A stretch of DNA of 64,000 nt from Macrocystis pyrifera. Lineage: Eukaryota > Sar > Phaeophyceae > Laminariales > Laminariaceae. Position numbers and translations under genes: made by a program. The notes below the pieces were generated by a model that made no database searches, was not told the DNA's origin, and saw only the letters and a program-made list of their open reading frames with translations. This document shows, piece after piece, positions 21,649 to 32,289 of this stretch. The DNA is taken from positions 372,001-436,000 of the forward strand of contig JASSKH010000039.1 of assembly GCA_031763025.1 (NCBI GenBank), written 5' to 3'. The stretch's first letter is position 1. Each line of letters opens with the position of its first letter.

Positions 21649-22142
21649 AGGGCAAATGCCAAAATCAGGTATACCTGATCCGTTAGAGCCAAAATCAGGT
21701 ACATCCTAATACCAAGTAAAAAACGCGCGCCACGAGCGGTGTCATGTCCATGACAATCCGGAAAAAAAAAAAATAATGCTAAAGCATCAAGCGTGCCACA
21801 TGGCCTCAAAAATCTGAATTGTTTTGTTTTCTTCAGGGTGTAGGTACCACGGGCTCCACTTGGACCTGCAGAGAGTCACTATTAATATGCTTCGTTTGTT
21901 TTGTCACGGAGGGAGCGCCAAGTGTATTTACTCTGGCGCCCCCCCCCCGTTGACAGCTATAAAGCTTCCAGACCGTCCTCGCGGAACCGCCTGCTCGGCA
22001 CGAAATTATCTTGCCGTACCAAACCTGAGACCACCTCGACCCTGGGTGGTGCAGACGAAACGCCGAGTGTCCACGGTGCTGTAAAGACTACATAGAAAAC
22101 AACAGAGCACACACAACAACTAACTGAAGCACATCGCACACC

Positions 22143-22335
22143 CCAAAGGAGAAAAGGTGAAACCAGCGTACTATGCATGTATACTCGTATACATACGTAC
22201 TTTTGCGTACGACGTACGAGTACAGAGTTCACACCCCAAAGGAGAAAAAGTAAAACCAGCGTACGCATGTATGCATGTATACTCGTATACGTACTTTTGC
22301 GTACGACGTACGAGTACAGAGTTTATACGTCAATA
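22143..22335 (+). repeat. 98-bp tandem duplication
   Basis: CACCCCAAAGGAGAAAA.GT ... ATACTCGTATAC ... ACTTTTGCGTACGACGTACG occurs twice in succession (about 22139-22232 and 22231-22325). It is rich in GTAC and its palindromes. Confidence 0.7.
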
Positions 22336-22534
22336 CAGAAGAATAGAAGAATTTCAACCGAGGGAGGGCAGACGCATACGGAGAGAAAACAGAGTGTACG
22401 TATGGCCTCTCTGATTGGTTCAAAGTTGGCCAAAATCAGTTGAAAGCTAGACAGAGTAGAAAAAATCCAAGGCTTACCACAGTGACTGAGAATCGTGACG
22501 GGACGGGACGGGATGGTGTTAAGATATGGTCTTG

Positions 22535-22690
22535 TATGAGATTGAAAGCCCGGTAGCTACCTGGGTTTAGTCACTGGGAACGTATTTGTAGTACTTGGAA
22601 GGCGTATCTTAGATGGAAAACCAGGGGTTTACGAGCTTGGTCTCAGTCTCCGCGTGCACAAAAGGAATAAAACTGCTCTCAGCAGAAACG
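22535..22690 (+). repeat. Dispersed repeat family G, copy 2 (truncated)
   Basis: GATTGAAAGCCCGGTAGCTA through GAGCTTGGTCTCAGTCTCCG matches copies at 18432 and 23160. It stops early, after AAACTGCTCT. Confidence 0.65.
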
Positions 22691-22979
22691 CCGCGGGTAG
22701 CCACAGTAGCGGGCACTCCGGTACTGGGGGGCCTATCAAAAGCATCGTCCTCCGTGTTATTTTTCTTTTGTTCCCGTACGCACTTTTCGCTTTTCCGTGC
22801 ATCTTCCTCGCCCCCCCCGTGCGGGCGGTATGGCGATGGCTTTCACCGACGTTTTTCTTCCTGCCCCTTAAGGCTAAGTTTTCCCTTTATTTTTTTTTAC
22901 GTACTTGGCCGGCTTCGTTGCCTCGCCGTTCAGAGGTGTGGGAGTGGGTTTTGAGGAGCCGCATCTTCGACTCATGTTC

Positions 22980-23088
22980 TATTACGGGGGTCCATAGTTA
23001 ACAGGACCTATGGTGTACATAAAAACCTATATATTTGCCTATTTTTACTAACAAAATTTGGTCCCGTTAACTATGGACCCCCGTAATA
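22980..23088. mobile_element. MITE family A copy
   Basis: A palindromic element of about 107 bp, TTACGGGGGTCCATAGTTAA ... TTAACTATGGACCCCCGTAA, flanked by TA. The middle has CCTATATATTT and CTATTTTTACTAACAA. It lies inside the hAT-like insertion. Confidence 0.85.
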
Positions 23089-23159
23089 GCTCGTGGAATC
23101 GGGGGTTTCCACGAATTTCCCACAATTCTGCATATACGGCTCATCAGAGTGGGCTAGTG

Positions 23160-23412
23160 TTAAGATATGGTCTTGTATGAGATTGAAAGCCCGGTAACTA
23201 CCTGGGTTTAGTCACTGGGAACGTACTTGTAGTACTTGGAAGGCGTATCTTAGATGGAAAACGGGTTTTCTAGAGGAGCACGAGCTTGGTCTCAGTCTCC
23301 GCGTGCACGAAAGGAATAAAACTGCTCTTCTTCCATAGCTAAGCAAACAACACATGTGAGTGCAATGTTTACCGACTTAAAAGGCAGACCTGTCCAGGGA
23401 TACAAAGTGTCC
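23160..23412 (+). repeat. Dispersed repeat family G, copy 3
   Basis: This is the longest match to the copy at 18432, from TTGAAAGCCCGGTAACTACC to CTGTCCAGGGATACAA. Confidence 0.65.
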
Positions 23413-23454
23413 CGCAACCCGGGAACTTAACAACAGTTTTATTGTTTGGCGGGA

Positions 23455-23900
23455 AAAAAAAAAAAATGACGACGGGACGGGACGGGACGGTAAAATTACG
23501 AGAAAAAATAGTCGGCGGGACGGGACAGCGGGTGCATAATTTCTCGACGGGACGGGACGGTAACAGTTCAACGGATTTTTTTTTCGCGGCGGGACGGGAC
23601 GGTGAGTATTTTTTTTTTCCCTCGGCGGGACGGGACGGTATTTATTTTTTCTTCGGCGGGACGGGACGGTAAATATTTTTTTCCTCGGCGGGACGGGACG
23701 GTATTTTTTTTTCCTCGGCGGGACGGGACGGTAATTATTTTTTTCCTCGGCAGGACGGGACGGTAAATATTTTTTTCCTCGGCGGGACGGGACGGTATAT
23801 ACTTTCTTCCTCGGCGGGACGGGACGGTAAATATTTTTTTCCTCGGCGGGACGGAACGATACCTGCAGTTTTTCGTGACCGGACGGGACAGTATAGGAAA
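23455..23900 (+). repeat. Minisatellite of about 32 bp containing GGCGGGACGGGACGGT
   Basis: The unit CGGCGGGACGGGACGGTA plus an AT/T-rich spacer (AATATTTTTTTCCT) is repeated about ten times, most regularly at 23630-23860. Earlier units are shorter (GACGGGACGGGACGG). A second block of the same core lies at 24855-25140, ending in an inverted stretch. Confidence 0.85.
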
Positions 23901-24086
23901 AACTCGACGTGACGGGAGTTATTCATTAAAACACCTATCCTATGTATTCCAGAACAACCGGGGAAAAAAAAAACTGAACTTCCTTCACATTTCCACTATA
24001 CAGTATACTCGCACATTAAGTAAATCGGCACGGCGAACGCACACCACGAAGTACACGCCACGTTTTGCGCTGAGAAATACCACATA

Positions 24087-24551
24087 TCATGATTCTACCG
24101 AAATAACCTCCCCAGCCGAAGCATTCTGGGGTCGTCCCGAGGCAGGTAACTTTGTGAACACCGTGCACTTGACGTTTTTCTTCCCGACCGGCGGCTCAAA
24201 CCCCGAGAAGTATTGCCACAAAGGCGACGTCTTCTGATTCCTTCCCACCCCTGCCCCAAGCACTGTTGCGGTCCCAGCTGATGGCTGTTCTGATGTTTGT
24301 GCTTGCGGTGTGTCGCTGGTGGGTGTGGAGGTGGAGGTGGTGGGTGATGGAGGTGGTGGCGGCGGTGGTGACGCTAGTGCCGCTGCTGGTTGATCGACCA
24401 CGCCCGTGAGATAGGCATCCATGGCGTCCGTGCCGGCCACACCAGTATTGGTTGCCGTGAGTTGAGGGGTCGGTGTTTGTGCGTGGCAACTGGTGGCTGT
24501 GGCAGGTGTTGCGCGTGGAAATATTAAAAATGAAGATTCATGAAAAACCAA
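24087..24551 (-). pseudogene. Possible BED zinc-finger N-terminal fragment of a hAT transposase
   Basis: This minus-strand frame of 154 codons has a Pro/Thr/Ser-rich N-terminal half with a poly-Pro stretch. Then SPLWQYFSGFEPP...KNVKC follows, which matches the start of a BED finger (S-x-x-W-x-x-F ... C). The second Cys of the expected CxxC is missing (KCTVF) and no downstream His pair follows, so the finger is cut short or frameshifted. BED fingers sit at the N-terminus of hAT transposases, which fits the surrounding TIR element. This could be chance similarity over about 25 residues. Confidence 0.35.
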
Positions 24552-24854
24552 AAGCTAAAATTGAAAAAAATTAAAAAATACCAGATATCAACTAAATTTT
24601 GTAATTCGCAAGTTTGTAGTTACGATTTTTTCAACATTCGCACTTCGTGATTTGTGATTAATACTTTCAGTTAATTATGTAAATGAAAATACATCAACAC
24701 CAGCACCACAGCTTCTGCCACAAAATAGAAAATGAAACTAATTTCTAATTTCATATTTATGAAACTCGAAATTACGTAATTTCGTAATTTCGGGTGGGCA
24801 TGTGAACGGGAGCAGACGACCACCAGTGTATCTTGGACATGAAGAGGCAAGTTG

Positions 24855-25140
24855 TGTCGGCGGGACGGGACTATTCTGTATGTGACAGCGGTGTAGCTTT
24901 TTTTGGCGGGACGGGACGGTAAATTCACGGAGTCACGGCGGGACGGGACGGTAAATTTACGGAGTCACGGCGGGACGGGACTGTAATTTTCAACGGTAGA
25001 GATTTTCTCGGCGGGACGGGACGGTAATTGACGGCGGTCAGGGAATTTGTCGGCGGGACGGGACGGGACGGGACGGCGGTACGATTTTGACGGCGGTTTT
25101 ACTATCCCGTCCCTCCGTTACCGCCGTTACCGTCCCGCCG
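24855..25140 (+). repeat. Second GGCGGGACGGGACGG block with an inverted end
   Basis: Units at about 24858, 24904, 24938, 24968, 25010 and 25051 carry GGCGGGACGGGAC(GG). From 25105 the complementary sequence appears (CCCGTCCC, GTTACCGCCGTTACCGTCCC), so the block ends in a short foldback. Confidence 0.75.
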
Positions 25141-25317
25141 AAATTACCGTGATGAGCCTGGAAAAAATCAGGTGTACCTTGGCCTTTTCGTGCCAAAATC
25201 AGTTACAATGTCAGCTTGGCCAATAGCAAGGCTCCTGGTGTGTGTTTTGTACTTGATTTCAGTATGTAACTGTTTTTGGCACGAAAGTGGCCAGGTATAC
25301 CTGATTTTGGCAAAAAC

Positions 25318-25605
25318 CAAAAAATAATCTAAATTATAGATGACCAGCACCCGAAAAAAATATCTCTTGTTTACTTGGTTTCAGTATGGGACAAACAAAC
25401 TCGAGATGAGAAACGGAAAGAATAGAATTTTCAGCGTAAGGTGGCTTGAGTTTAATGATCCACGTTTTATTCAAAGTGGAGTTAGTAGACGTGTAGGACA
25501 AAGCAAGGGTATTAAATCGAGTCAATTTCCAAAACTAAGTGCGCACACAAGTTGGTGACAGTTACCAATATCTTGGTGCGCGAGTTTCTTTTGATGGCGA
25601 CATCT
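25318..25605 (+). repeat. Inverted-repeat arm L2
   Basis: GATGACCAGCACCCGAAAAA through ACAAACAAACTCGAGATGAG and GGGTATTAAATCGAGTCAAT is matched in reverse complement by 26438-26725. In the opposite arm this block joins directly to the L3-type arm; here it is separated from L3 by the TIR element. Confidence 0.8.
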
Positions 25606-25639
25606 GTATATAATGTATTCTTCAAATGAGTGTGACAGC

Positions 25640-26262
25640 GTATGGTGTCCACCACATTCTGGACAATGGACACAACAATAGTCTATTGCTTCGACAATAG
25701 ACGAGGAGGGGAATCTATCGATGTACATTATCTGCGACTGACAGTAGATTGTGGAAGGTTTCTATCTATAGGTATTGTCGGCGACAATGGACTGGTGATA
25801 TTGTCGATCGATAGACATTGTCTAACACAATAGATATGGTGAACTTTGCCCATCGATGGCCACTGCAGGCCACAATAGAATGTGCGAGATGTCGATCGAT
25901 GGCCATTGCCGGCCACGATAGATTGTGCGAGATGTCTATCGATAGCTATTGGTGACCACAATTGATTGTGCGAGAGGTATATCGATGGCCATTGCGGGCC
26001 ACAGTAGATAGTGCGAGAGGTCTATCGACGGTCATTGTCGACCACAATAGATTGTGCGATTTGTCTATCGATGGCCGTTGCCGGCCACAATAGATTGTAC
26101 GAGATGTCTATCGATGGCCATTGCCGGCCATATAGATTGTAGAAGCTCTCCATCGATAGCCATCTCGAGGATATTTTGCACTCATCCCACGATATACGAG
26201 GTATGTCATGTTCTGCATGTATGTGGTAATTTGAACCGACGTCATCATGTTGTGGACACCAT
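25640..26262 (+). repeat. Inverted-repeat arm L1: ATCGAT array
   Basis: An array of roughly 50-bp units, CACAATAGATTGTGCGAGAT followed by GTCTATCGATGGCCATTGCC and GGC. It is matched in reverse complement by 28370-28990, including the flanking CTCATCCCACGATATACGAG. Confidence 0.8.
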
Positions 26263-26407
26263 ACGCTCTCACACTCTTTTGAAGAGTACAATATATACAG
26301 AAGGAAGGAGAAAAGGTTGGATAAAATTGAGGGTGTTCGACGAATTATGTTAGTTTTTTCATCTTGAATGAATAACGCCCTGCACATTGTCAGAAGGCAA
26401 ATAATAA

Positions 26408-26414
<7 letters not shown>

Positions 26415-26439
<25 letters not shown>

Positions 26440-26442
26440 TAC
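26415..26442. repeat. (AT)n microsatellite
   Basis: A run of alternating A and T of about 26 nt, sitting at the junction next to arm R2. Confidence 0.9.
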
Positions 26443-26725
26443 AGATGTCGCCACTAATAGAAACTCGAGCACCAAGATATTGGTAGCTGTCATCAACTTG
26501 TGTGCGCTCTTAGTTTCGGAAATTGACTCGATTTAATACCCTTGCTTTGTCCTACAAGTCTATTAACTCACTTTGAATGAAACGTGGATCATTAAACTCA
26601 AACCACCTTACGCTGAAAATTCGATTTTTTCCGTTTCTCATCTCGAGTTTGTTTGTCCCATACTAAAACCAAGCGAGTAAGAGTTATTTTTTCGGATGCT
26701 GGTCATCTATAATTTAGAGTATTTT
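26438..26725 (-). repeat. Inverted-repeat arm R2
   Basis: This is the reverse complement of 25318-25605, with scattered substitutions. It is contiguous with arm R3, which shows the uninterrupted state of the site that holds the hAT-like insertion in the left copy. Confidence 0.8.
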
Positions 26726-26727
26726 TT

Positions 26728-27968
26728 TGTTCGGAAATAAATTCGATTTGCTACCCTTACATTGTCCTCGATTAACTGCACTTTCAAAATAATCTGGATA
26801 CTAAAAATAAAACCACATTGACAAGAAAATTATCAGCTTTCCATTTCTTAACTCGAGATTTTTGTCTCGTACTGAAATGAAGCAAGTCAGATTCATATTT
26901 TTCGGAGCCCGGCCAACAATCTATTGTGGGTGGCGATGGCTATTGTTCGACGCAATCGCGTACCTATTGTTGGCGGCAATAGAAGCTTCGGCGGTCGTCA
27001 AGAATGGTCATCGACTTACATCATTCCACGGTATACAATAGGTTTAGGTAATAGTTTCGAAAACACGCCCGACAGTCTATTGTGGGTGACGATGGCTATT
27101 GATGGATACAATTGCGTGTATGTATACTGTTGGCGGCAGTAGCCATCGATAGGTAAACGCTTTGGTCTATTGTTCGAACAATATATATCACGGTTGCTTC
27201 CCCAACATCTATTGTTCAGGACGATGGCCATCTAGGGACAACCTTGCGACTCCATTGTTAGGGCAAAGGCATATCGTCTCCATTGCCGAAAAAGTATTGT
27301 TCCCTGACAATATCTATCGATAAACAGCGTTGCCAGTCTATTGTCGGTAACAACATCTATCGATAGACAGCGTTGCCAGTCCATTGTGGTTAGTAGTGTC
27401 TATCGATAGAGAGTGTTGCCAGTCTATTGTGGTTCACAATGTCTATCGTTAGCCAGCGTTGCCAGTCTATTGTCGTTAACAATATCCATTGACACACGCT
27501 TTTTCGGGGCTACTGTAGCGGCAATGTTCTATTTCCTTTCTATTGTCCAGGGTATATGCACATCTTACCTCATCTATCTTATCCGTACAGAGTGTAACCG
27601 ATTTGGAATCACTATTAATAACACAGAGTACTAACCACAACAACACAGCCGACAAAGCAACACACTTAACCCCCATGATGCCCACTGCCTTGTTGAGACA
27701 CACAACGTTGCAGCCCTCCTTCACGCTATGCCATGCACCGACATTGCTGCGCATCACGATATCATACACCATACACTCATTCCATACTGGTGGTGATCAC
27801 AAGATGAAACTATGACATTGCTGCGGAACAAAATATTGCGTTGCTTAGTAAATCAGAGTGCATTGTAGGCGTGGAAATAGGCTGGTGATGGTGTCCATCG
27901 ATAGACATTGTCCACCACAATCGATTCTCAACGGTGTCCATCGATAGCAATTGCCGGCCACAATAGAT
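26728..27968 (-). repeat. Inverted-repeat arm R3
   Basis: This is the reverse complement of 20399-21648, including the small ORF and the CTATCGATAGA units. Confidence 0.8.
27476..27676 (-). CDS. Small secreted-type cysteine-rich peptide, unknown function
   Basis: The frame encodes 66 residues if translation starts at the ATG at 27676; an upstream in-frame ATG at 27772 would add 32 residues with no signal-like character. Residues 5-21 (CVALSAVLLWLVLCVIN) are a strong hydrophobic segment that fits a signal peptide. After it come five Cys at 30, 39, 52, 61 and 66 in a charged, Lys/Glu/Asp-containing tail of about 40 residues, ending exactly at a Cys. This pattern is typical of small secreted disulfide-bonded peptides, but I recognise no family. 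It lies in arm R3 of the inverted-repeat complex and has a nearly identical, 5'-damaged copy at 20700-20891. The tail DNA grades into the CAATAG array, so a chance ORF is a real alternative. Confidence 0.35.
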   Translation of the reverse strand: MGVKCVALSAVLLWLVLCVINSDSKSVTLCTDKIDEVRCAYTLDNRKEIEHCRYSSPEKACVNGYC

Positions 27969-28335
27969 TAGAAACGTATCTATCGATAGCCATTGCTGGT
28001 CACAATAGATTCAGAAACATATCTATCGATAGCCATTACCGGTCACAATAGATCAAGCAATGCATCTATCGATAGCCGTTGCCGGCCACAATAGATCAAG
28101 AAATGTGTCCATCGATAGCCTCTCTGTGGACCGCAGTAGATTCTGCAAGCTATCCGTCGATAGCCATTGTCGGTGACAATAGCTTCCAACCCAGGTACTT
28201 CAGCACACTCCTGCCTGAACAATATGTTGGGGACGCAACCTATCGATAGGCAGTACCGACCACAATGGATCGAGGAACGTGCCAATCGATAGCCTTTGCC
28301 GACGACAATAGACCTGTCCATTGCACCAAATTATA
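27890..28335 (-). repeat. ATCGAT array between arms R3 and R1
   Basis: Units of the type GTCACAATAGATYAAGAAAT plus GTATCTATCGATAGCCATTG, with a period of about 50-55 bp. They are related to, but distinct from, the units in arms L1/R1. No inverted partner was found on the left. Confidence 0.65.
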
Positions 28336-28369
28336 TTGCCACTGCAGGGGCCATTGTCTATTGTCCAGA

Positions 28370-28990
28370 GTGTGGTGTCCACAACATGATGACGTCGGTT
28401 CAAATTACCACATACCTAGTACATACAGAACTTGATATACCTCGTATATCGTGGGATGAGTGCAAAATATCGTCGAGATGGCCATCGATGGATAGCTTGT
28501 ACAACCTATATGGCCGCGGCAATGGCATCTCGCACAATCTATTGTAGCCGGCAACGGCCATCGATAGACATATCGCTCAAGCTATTGTGGTCGACAATGG
28601 CCGTCGATAGACCTCTTGCACAATCTACTGTGGCCCGCAATGGCCATCGATATACCTCTCGCACAATCTATTATATTGTGGTCACCGATGGCTATCGATA
28701 GACATCTCGCACAATCTATCGTGGCCGGCATTCGCCATCGATCGACATCTCGCACATTTTATTGTGGCCTGCAGTGGCCATCGATGGACGAAGTTCACCA
28801 TCTGTTGTGTTAGACGATGTCTATCGATCGACAATATCACCAGTCCATTGTCGCCGACAATACCTATCGATAGATACCTTCCACAATCTATTGTCGCAGA
28901 TAATGTACATCGATAGATTCCCCTCCTCGTCTATTGTCGAAGCAATAGACTGTTGTTGTATCCATTGTCCAGAGTGTGGTCGGGCATACA
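28370..28990 (-). repeat. Inverted-repeat arm R1
   Basis: This is the reverse complement of 25640-26262, including the CCTCGTATATCGTGGGATGA flank and the array of ATCGAT units. It ends at TCCAGAGTGTGGT. Confidence 0.8.
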
Positions 28991-29840
28991 TTACCCCGAT
29001 ATCCCAATACCCAACCGCCGGAATCCCTTTCCAGCTTGGAACTCCCCAATCTACCATGGATCTTATATGTCGTGTATCTGAGTACAATCAACATGTTCAT
29101 ACGTTGTGTGGGTAATTTGTTTTTAACTGGTATTCGCCTCTGTATTGTCATTCGAGTCGGCTGGCATCGAGAGATCGACGTCGCTAGTTAAGTTGGGGAT
29201 GGAGTTTAACTCAGGTTTACGGATGTTAGCAGGGGGTTGCTACTGGAGCAGCCCCGGGGGTCTGCCCCTCTCTCCACCCCCCTTCGCTCCGAGCGGGGGG
29301 GGTGCGCACTAATATAAGACAACTTCGAAAGCAAAATGCAAAAGATCAAGATTGCTTCTTTTCGCCAAGACTGCCGAAAAGATCAAGATTGCCTTTTTTT
29401 CGGGCAATCTTTTTCAAGAATTGATCGGCACTATTTTCGAGGCAATCCCCAACAATACTCGATACTCATCTTGCAAAATGAAGGCAACATTATAAAAATT
29501 CCGTGCTTGTTCCGTTTTCTTCGCGATTGACCACACTGGCCGATGGCTCCCCTGGATGCCATACCTGGGTCGACATAAACGCTGACGTATATATACGTTC
29601 ATACGTAGTTCGTGCCTGTCGCTTTGCTATTTAGCCGCGGGACTGTTGCTTTTGGGGTGTCTGATTGGCTTGAACGTACCACCCCTATCCCTCAAAAATA
29701 TATGTTTTTTTTAACCTGCAACTCCGCGGGACTGTTTCTTTAATCAGTGCAGGCGCCGGCAGGGTGCCAATGGGTGAACCATACAGAGCGAAGAGCTCCA
29801 AGGTTACCGGATGAAGGCAGTTGGGTGCTTCGGTCCTACC
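28991..29840. other. No gene recognised
   Basis: The stretch holds the inverted copy of the 8334-8415 repeat (29235-29312) and a short duplication, AAAGATCAAGATTGCYTYTTTT, near 29339 and 29380. No coding motif is seen. It would contain the promoter of the gene starting at 30067, but I cannot identify a core element. Confidence 0.4.
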
Positions 29841-29939
29841 GGGAACTACCCATTACCCACTGGCCACACACCATCCATCATCGTAGTGCCGAGTAATTGG
29901 GAAGCTCCCCTTCCTCGAGCGGGTGGCGAGCGAGAGGAG

Positions 29940-30066
29940 TGACCATCGTAGCAGCAGCAGCATCGTAGCAGCAGGTCAGGAACAACAGCAGCAGGAGCAA
30001 CAGCAGCACCAGCACCAGCACCAGCACCAGCACCAGCGACAGCAGTAGCAGTAGCAGGTCGCCACC
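29940..30066 (+). repeat. CAG/CAC trinucleotide tract in a probable 5' leader
   Basis: AGCAGCAGCA and ACCAGCACCAGCACCAGC runs lead directly to GTCGCCACCATG at 30067. The tract contains no upstream ATG after 29960. Confidence 0.7.
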
Positions 30067-30623
30067 ATGTCAAGCACAGAAGCCACACCTTTGATGCGAG
30101 GGCGAGGGTCCGGCCCGCGTGTACCTTCGGAGGTGGAAAAGGAGGGGGGGAACGGCGGGCGTAGACGGGGGTCGCAGGCTCATCAGCCTACGACTTGGAC
30201 CTCGGATCGGGTGCTTTTGACACTGCTAGGCTTCGGGATGGCGATGGTTGCGGGATTCATCTCGGCGACGCAGACGATCGAGCGATTCCGGCCACCTCCC
30301 CAGCAGCAGCAACAACAGCAGCAAGGAGGAGCAGGAAGAGGGGGGGCAGCTTCCAGCGTTAACAACCTGGCCAGCACGATCCATGAAGAAAACGGCGCTG
30401 GGTCAGCTCGGCTCGGGGTGTTGTCGGGAAGGGAAGGGCTTGTTTTTTCCGCACAACAGCCACCGCAACAGGAGGACGGCAGCTTTTTCCCCCGCTCTGC
30501 CCACTGCTGATGATGATAACGCAGCCACAGCAGAAGCATCTTCTTCTACTACTCTTGCTGCTGCTTCTGCCGCTTCTACTGCTGATGCCACTACTACAAC
30601 CAATACCGTGAACGAACCTCGTT

Positions 30624-30668
<45 letters not shown>

Positions 30669-30836
30669 CCCGTGGGCACGGATTCGATGAAACGACCGCC
30701 GTGGACCCAGAGGGGGGTATCGATGTCAACGTTGCGGGGGGCGGGGGCGACAGGAGCGGGGTGGTGCTCTCGGACGGGTTTGGGGCACGGCCTGGGGTGG
30801 GCTGGCGTTCAATCGGCAAGAGAACACAATCATCAG
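30067..30836 (+). CDS. Probable first coding exon of a type II membrane protein, frameshifted
   Basis: The ATG sits in an ideal eukaryotic context (GCCACCATG). The first frame reads a basic, cytosolic-type N-terminus of about 47 residues, a single hydrophobic segment (about residues 48-66, DRVLLTLLGFGMAMVAGFIS), and then a poly-Gln stretch. It stops at 30510. At the TTTTTCCCCC run near 30483-30492 a one-base slip would move into the next frame. That frame runs as a Ser/Thr/Ala-rich stalk with a poly-Ser (CAG) tract to a consensus splice donor, CAG/GTGTGT, at 30836/30837. I read this as N-tail, membrane anchor and low-complexity lumenal stalk. The slip may be a sequencing error, a polymorphism or real decay. 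The exon end phase (one base of a codon) fits the sulfatase exon at 47465. Confidence 0.5.
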
Positions 30837-31039
30837 GTGTGTGCGTGTTTGTACGTTCCTCACAATCCTCCGTTTTTAGGACCCCACATGCCCAACAGGA
30901 AGAACAAAATACAGCGACTTTTGGTGATCGATACCGATCGTGTACGAGCGGCAAGCAGCGTTACGACGCCATCCAGCTACGGGATACATAAGGGTGTACC
31001 TGGTAATTGTTATTATTATGGTGCGTTCGGGCCGTACTG

Positions 31040-32030
31040 ACTGTACGACTCCTTGCTTTGTAACTCGGACACCGATTTGTGTTTCGCCCCTACCGAACGG
31101 TGGCCTTTTTGCTTCAAGTAGTGTCACTTCTTGTCGTACAATTTCCCCTCTGAAGCCCAAGAATAGCGCTGTTGAAAAGGAAAGCAACCTCCACAACAAT
31201 TGTGAGGTTGCTTTGCTTATTATGAGACCTATGCCGATGGGAAAGCTAAGTATCAGTAAAAGGGTTGAATTCCGAAGATACCCGCCAGAAAAAAAATTGG
31301 AACACGCTTCCTATGGGCACGTTGGAAAAAAAAAAAAAATCCCAACTTTTGGAAAAGCCCGAAAAAAGCAAATCTGGGGCCGATGTTCGGCCAAGATCGG
31401 CTTGAGAAAAACTCAGGCCGATCTTTGGTTCGAAGCGGCGAGATTCCGAGTCCTCGACAGACATCCATCGACAAAACCATCGCTTGCGTCATGAATTCTG
31501 AACGGAGTGCGGTCGTTAGGGGATCCGACCCACCCTTGGGTCACCGCCTTCACACAATGGCCAGTGACGTGTGGCGGGCGCTGGCCAGGCGTAAGATAAA
31601 AGAATAATTAGCTCCTGGTGTGTAGGAAACAGAAGACAAAATATTTTATTTTATTTTATTTTATCCTCCTTGGAGATCTGGGTAAAAAAAGCTTACGCCC
31701 AACACACGATCCGTCTCGAATGGCAAAAAACAGGCTTTTTTTCAGGTTTGGGAGGATATCGTACCGCAGGACGCCGCCGGCAAGCTCTCGCCCCCTAGAG
31801 CACGTATTCACTTTCTATCTTCGATGCCGTCATCTATACTCGTTGGCCTTGCCCGACACCAAGCGGGTTGGCCGTGGGCTGAGTATTTATCTAGATCGAG
31901 CATCTATCGTCGCACGAGCTGATTTATATCAGCGTGTTGACAATTTGCAACGAGAGAAAACAAATTGCGCCGCCTGCAGCCGTTAGAAAAAAAAGGAAAA
32001 AAAATCGGTAAAAATGGAAGATGGACGAGA
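31040..32030. other. No gene recognised
   Basis: The stretch contains an (ATTTT)n run near 31638-31665 and unassigned AT-rich sequence. Open frames here have no known motifs. Confidence 0.5.
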
Positions 32031-32032
32031 CG

Positions 32033-32117
32033 TATTACGCAGCTTGCAAAGTTGAGCATCAACTATTTAATCAGTCGAACTCACACCTGACGTATTTCAA
32101 AATTTATAAAAAAAAAA
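32033..32117 (+). repeat. Dispersed repeat with TTACGCAGCTTGCA
   Basis: ATTACGCAGCTTGCAAAGTT ... CTGACGTATTTCAAAATTTAT recurs near 12970-13060 and, inverted, near 34915-35015, so there are three copies in the window. Confidence 0.6.
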
Positions 32118-32289
32118 GAAGAAAAAGTCAAAAGCATTTAGTCCCTTTTTTCCCACAGCGGCGGTACGAGGATGTATTCGGCTGTTTTTTTAAAGCGATA
32201 TTTTAGAAAGAAAACTTTAGGACTTCGCGTTTTCTGACTGCTTTTTTTTTTGTCTTTTTTTTTGTCTTTTTTTTTCTTATTGGGCACAC

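Larger units (their letters stand above)
21655..25314. mobile_element. DNA transposon with 21-bp terminal inverted repeats, hAT-like
   Basis: TGCCAAAATCAGGTATACCT(G) at 21657-21677 is matched perfectly in reverse complement at 25292-25312. The TIR contains the palindrome CAGGTATACCTG. The uninterrupted sequence in the opposite arm (26720-26735) shows that about 3.65 kb has been inserted here. AAAAAATA lies at both junctions, consistent with an 8-bp duplication, but the A-rich context weakens that point. Further CCAAAATCAG copies sit just inside each end. Inside are a BED-like fragment (24087-24551, minus), a family A MITE, two copies of family G, GGGACGGGACGGT arrays and a 98-bp tandem duplication. 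It is a non-autonomous or decayed element. Confidence 0.7.

Noticed and set aside
25650..26160. CRISPR-like regular spacing of a short repeat
   Set aside because: The repeated ATCGAT-containing units diverge from each other, the 'spacers' are themselves related, no cas genes are present, and the setting is eukaryotic.
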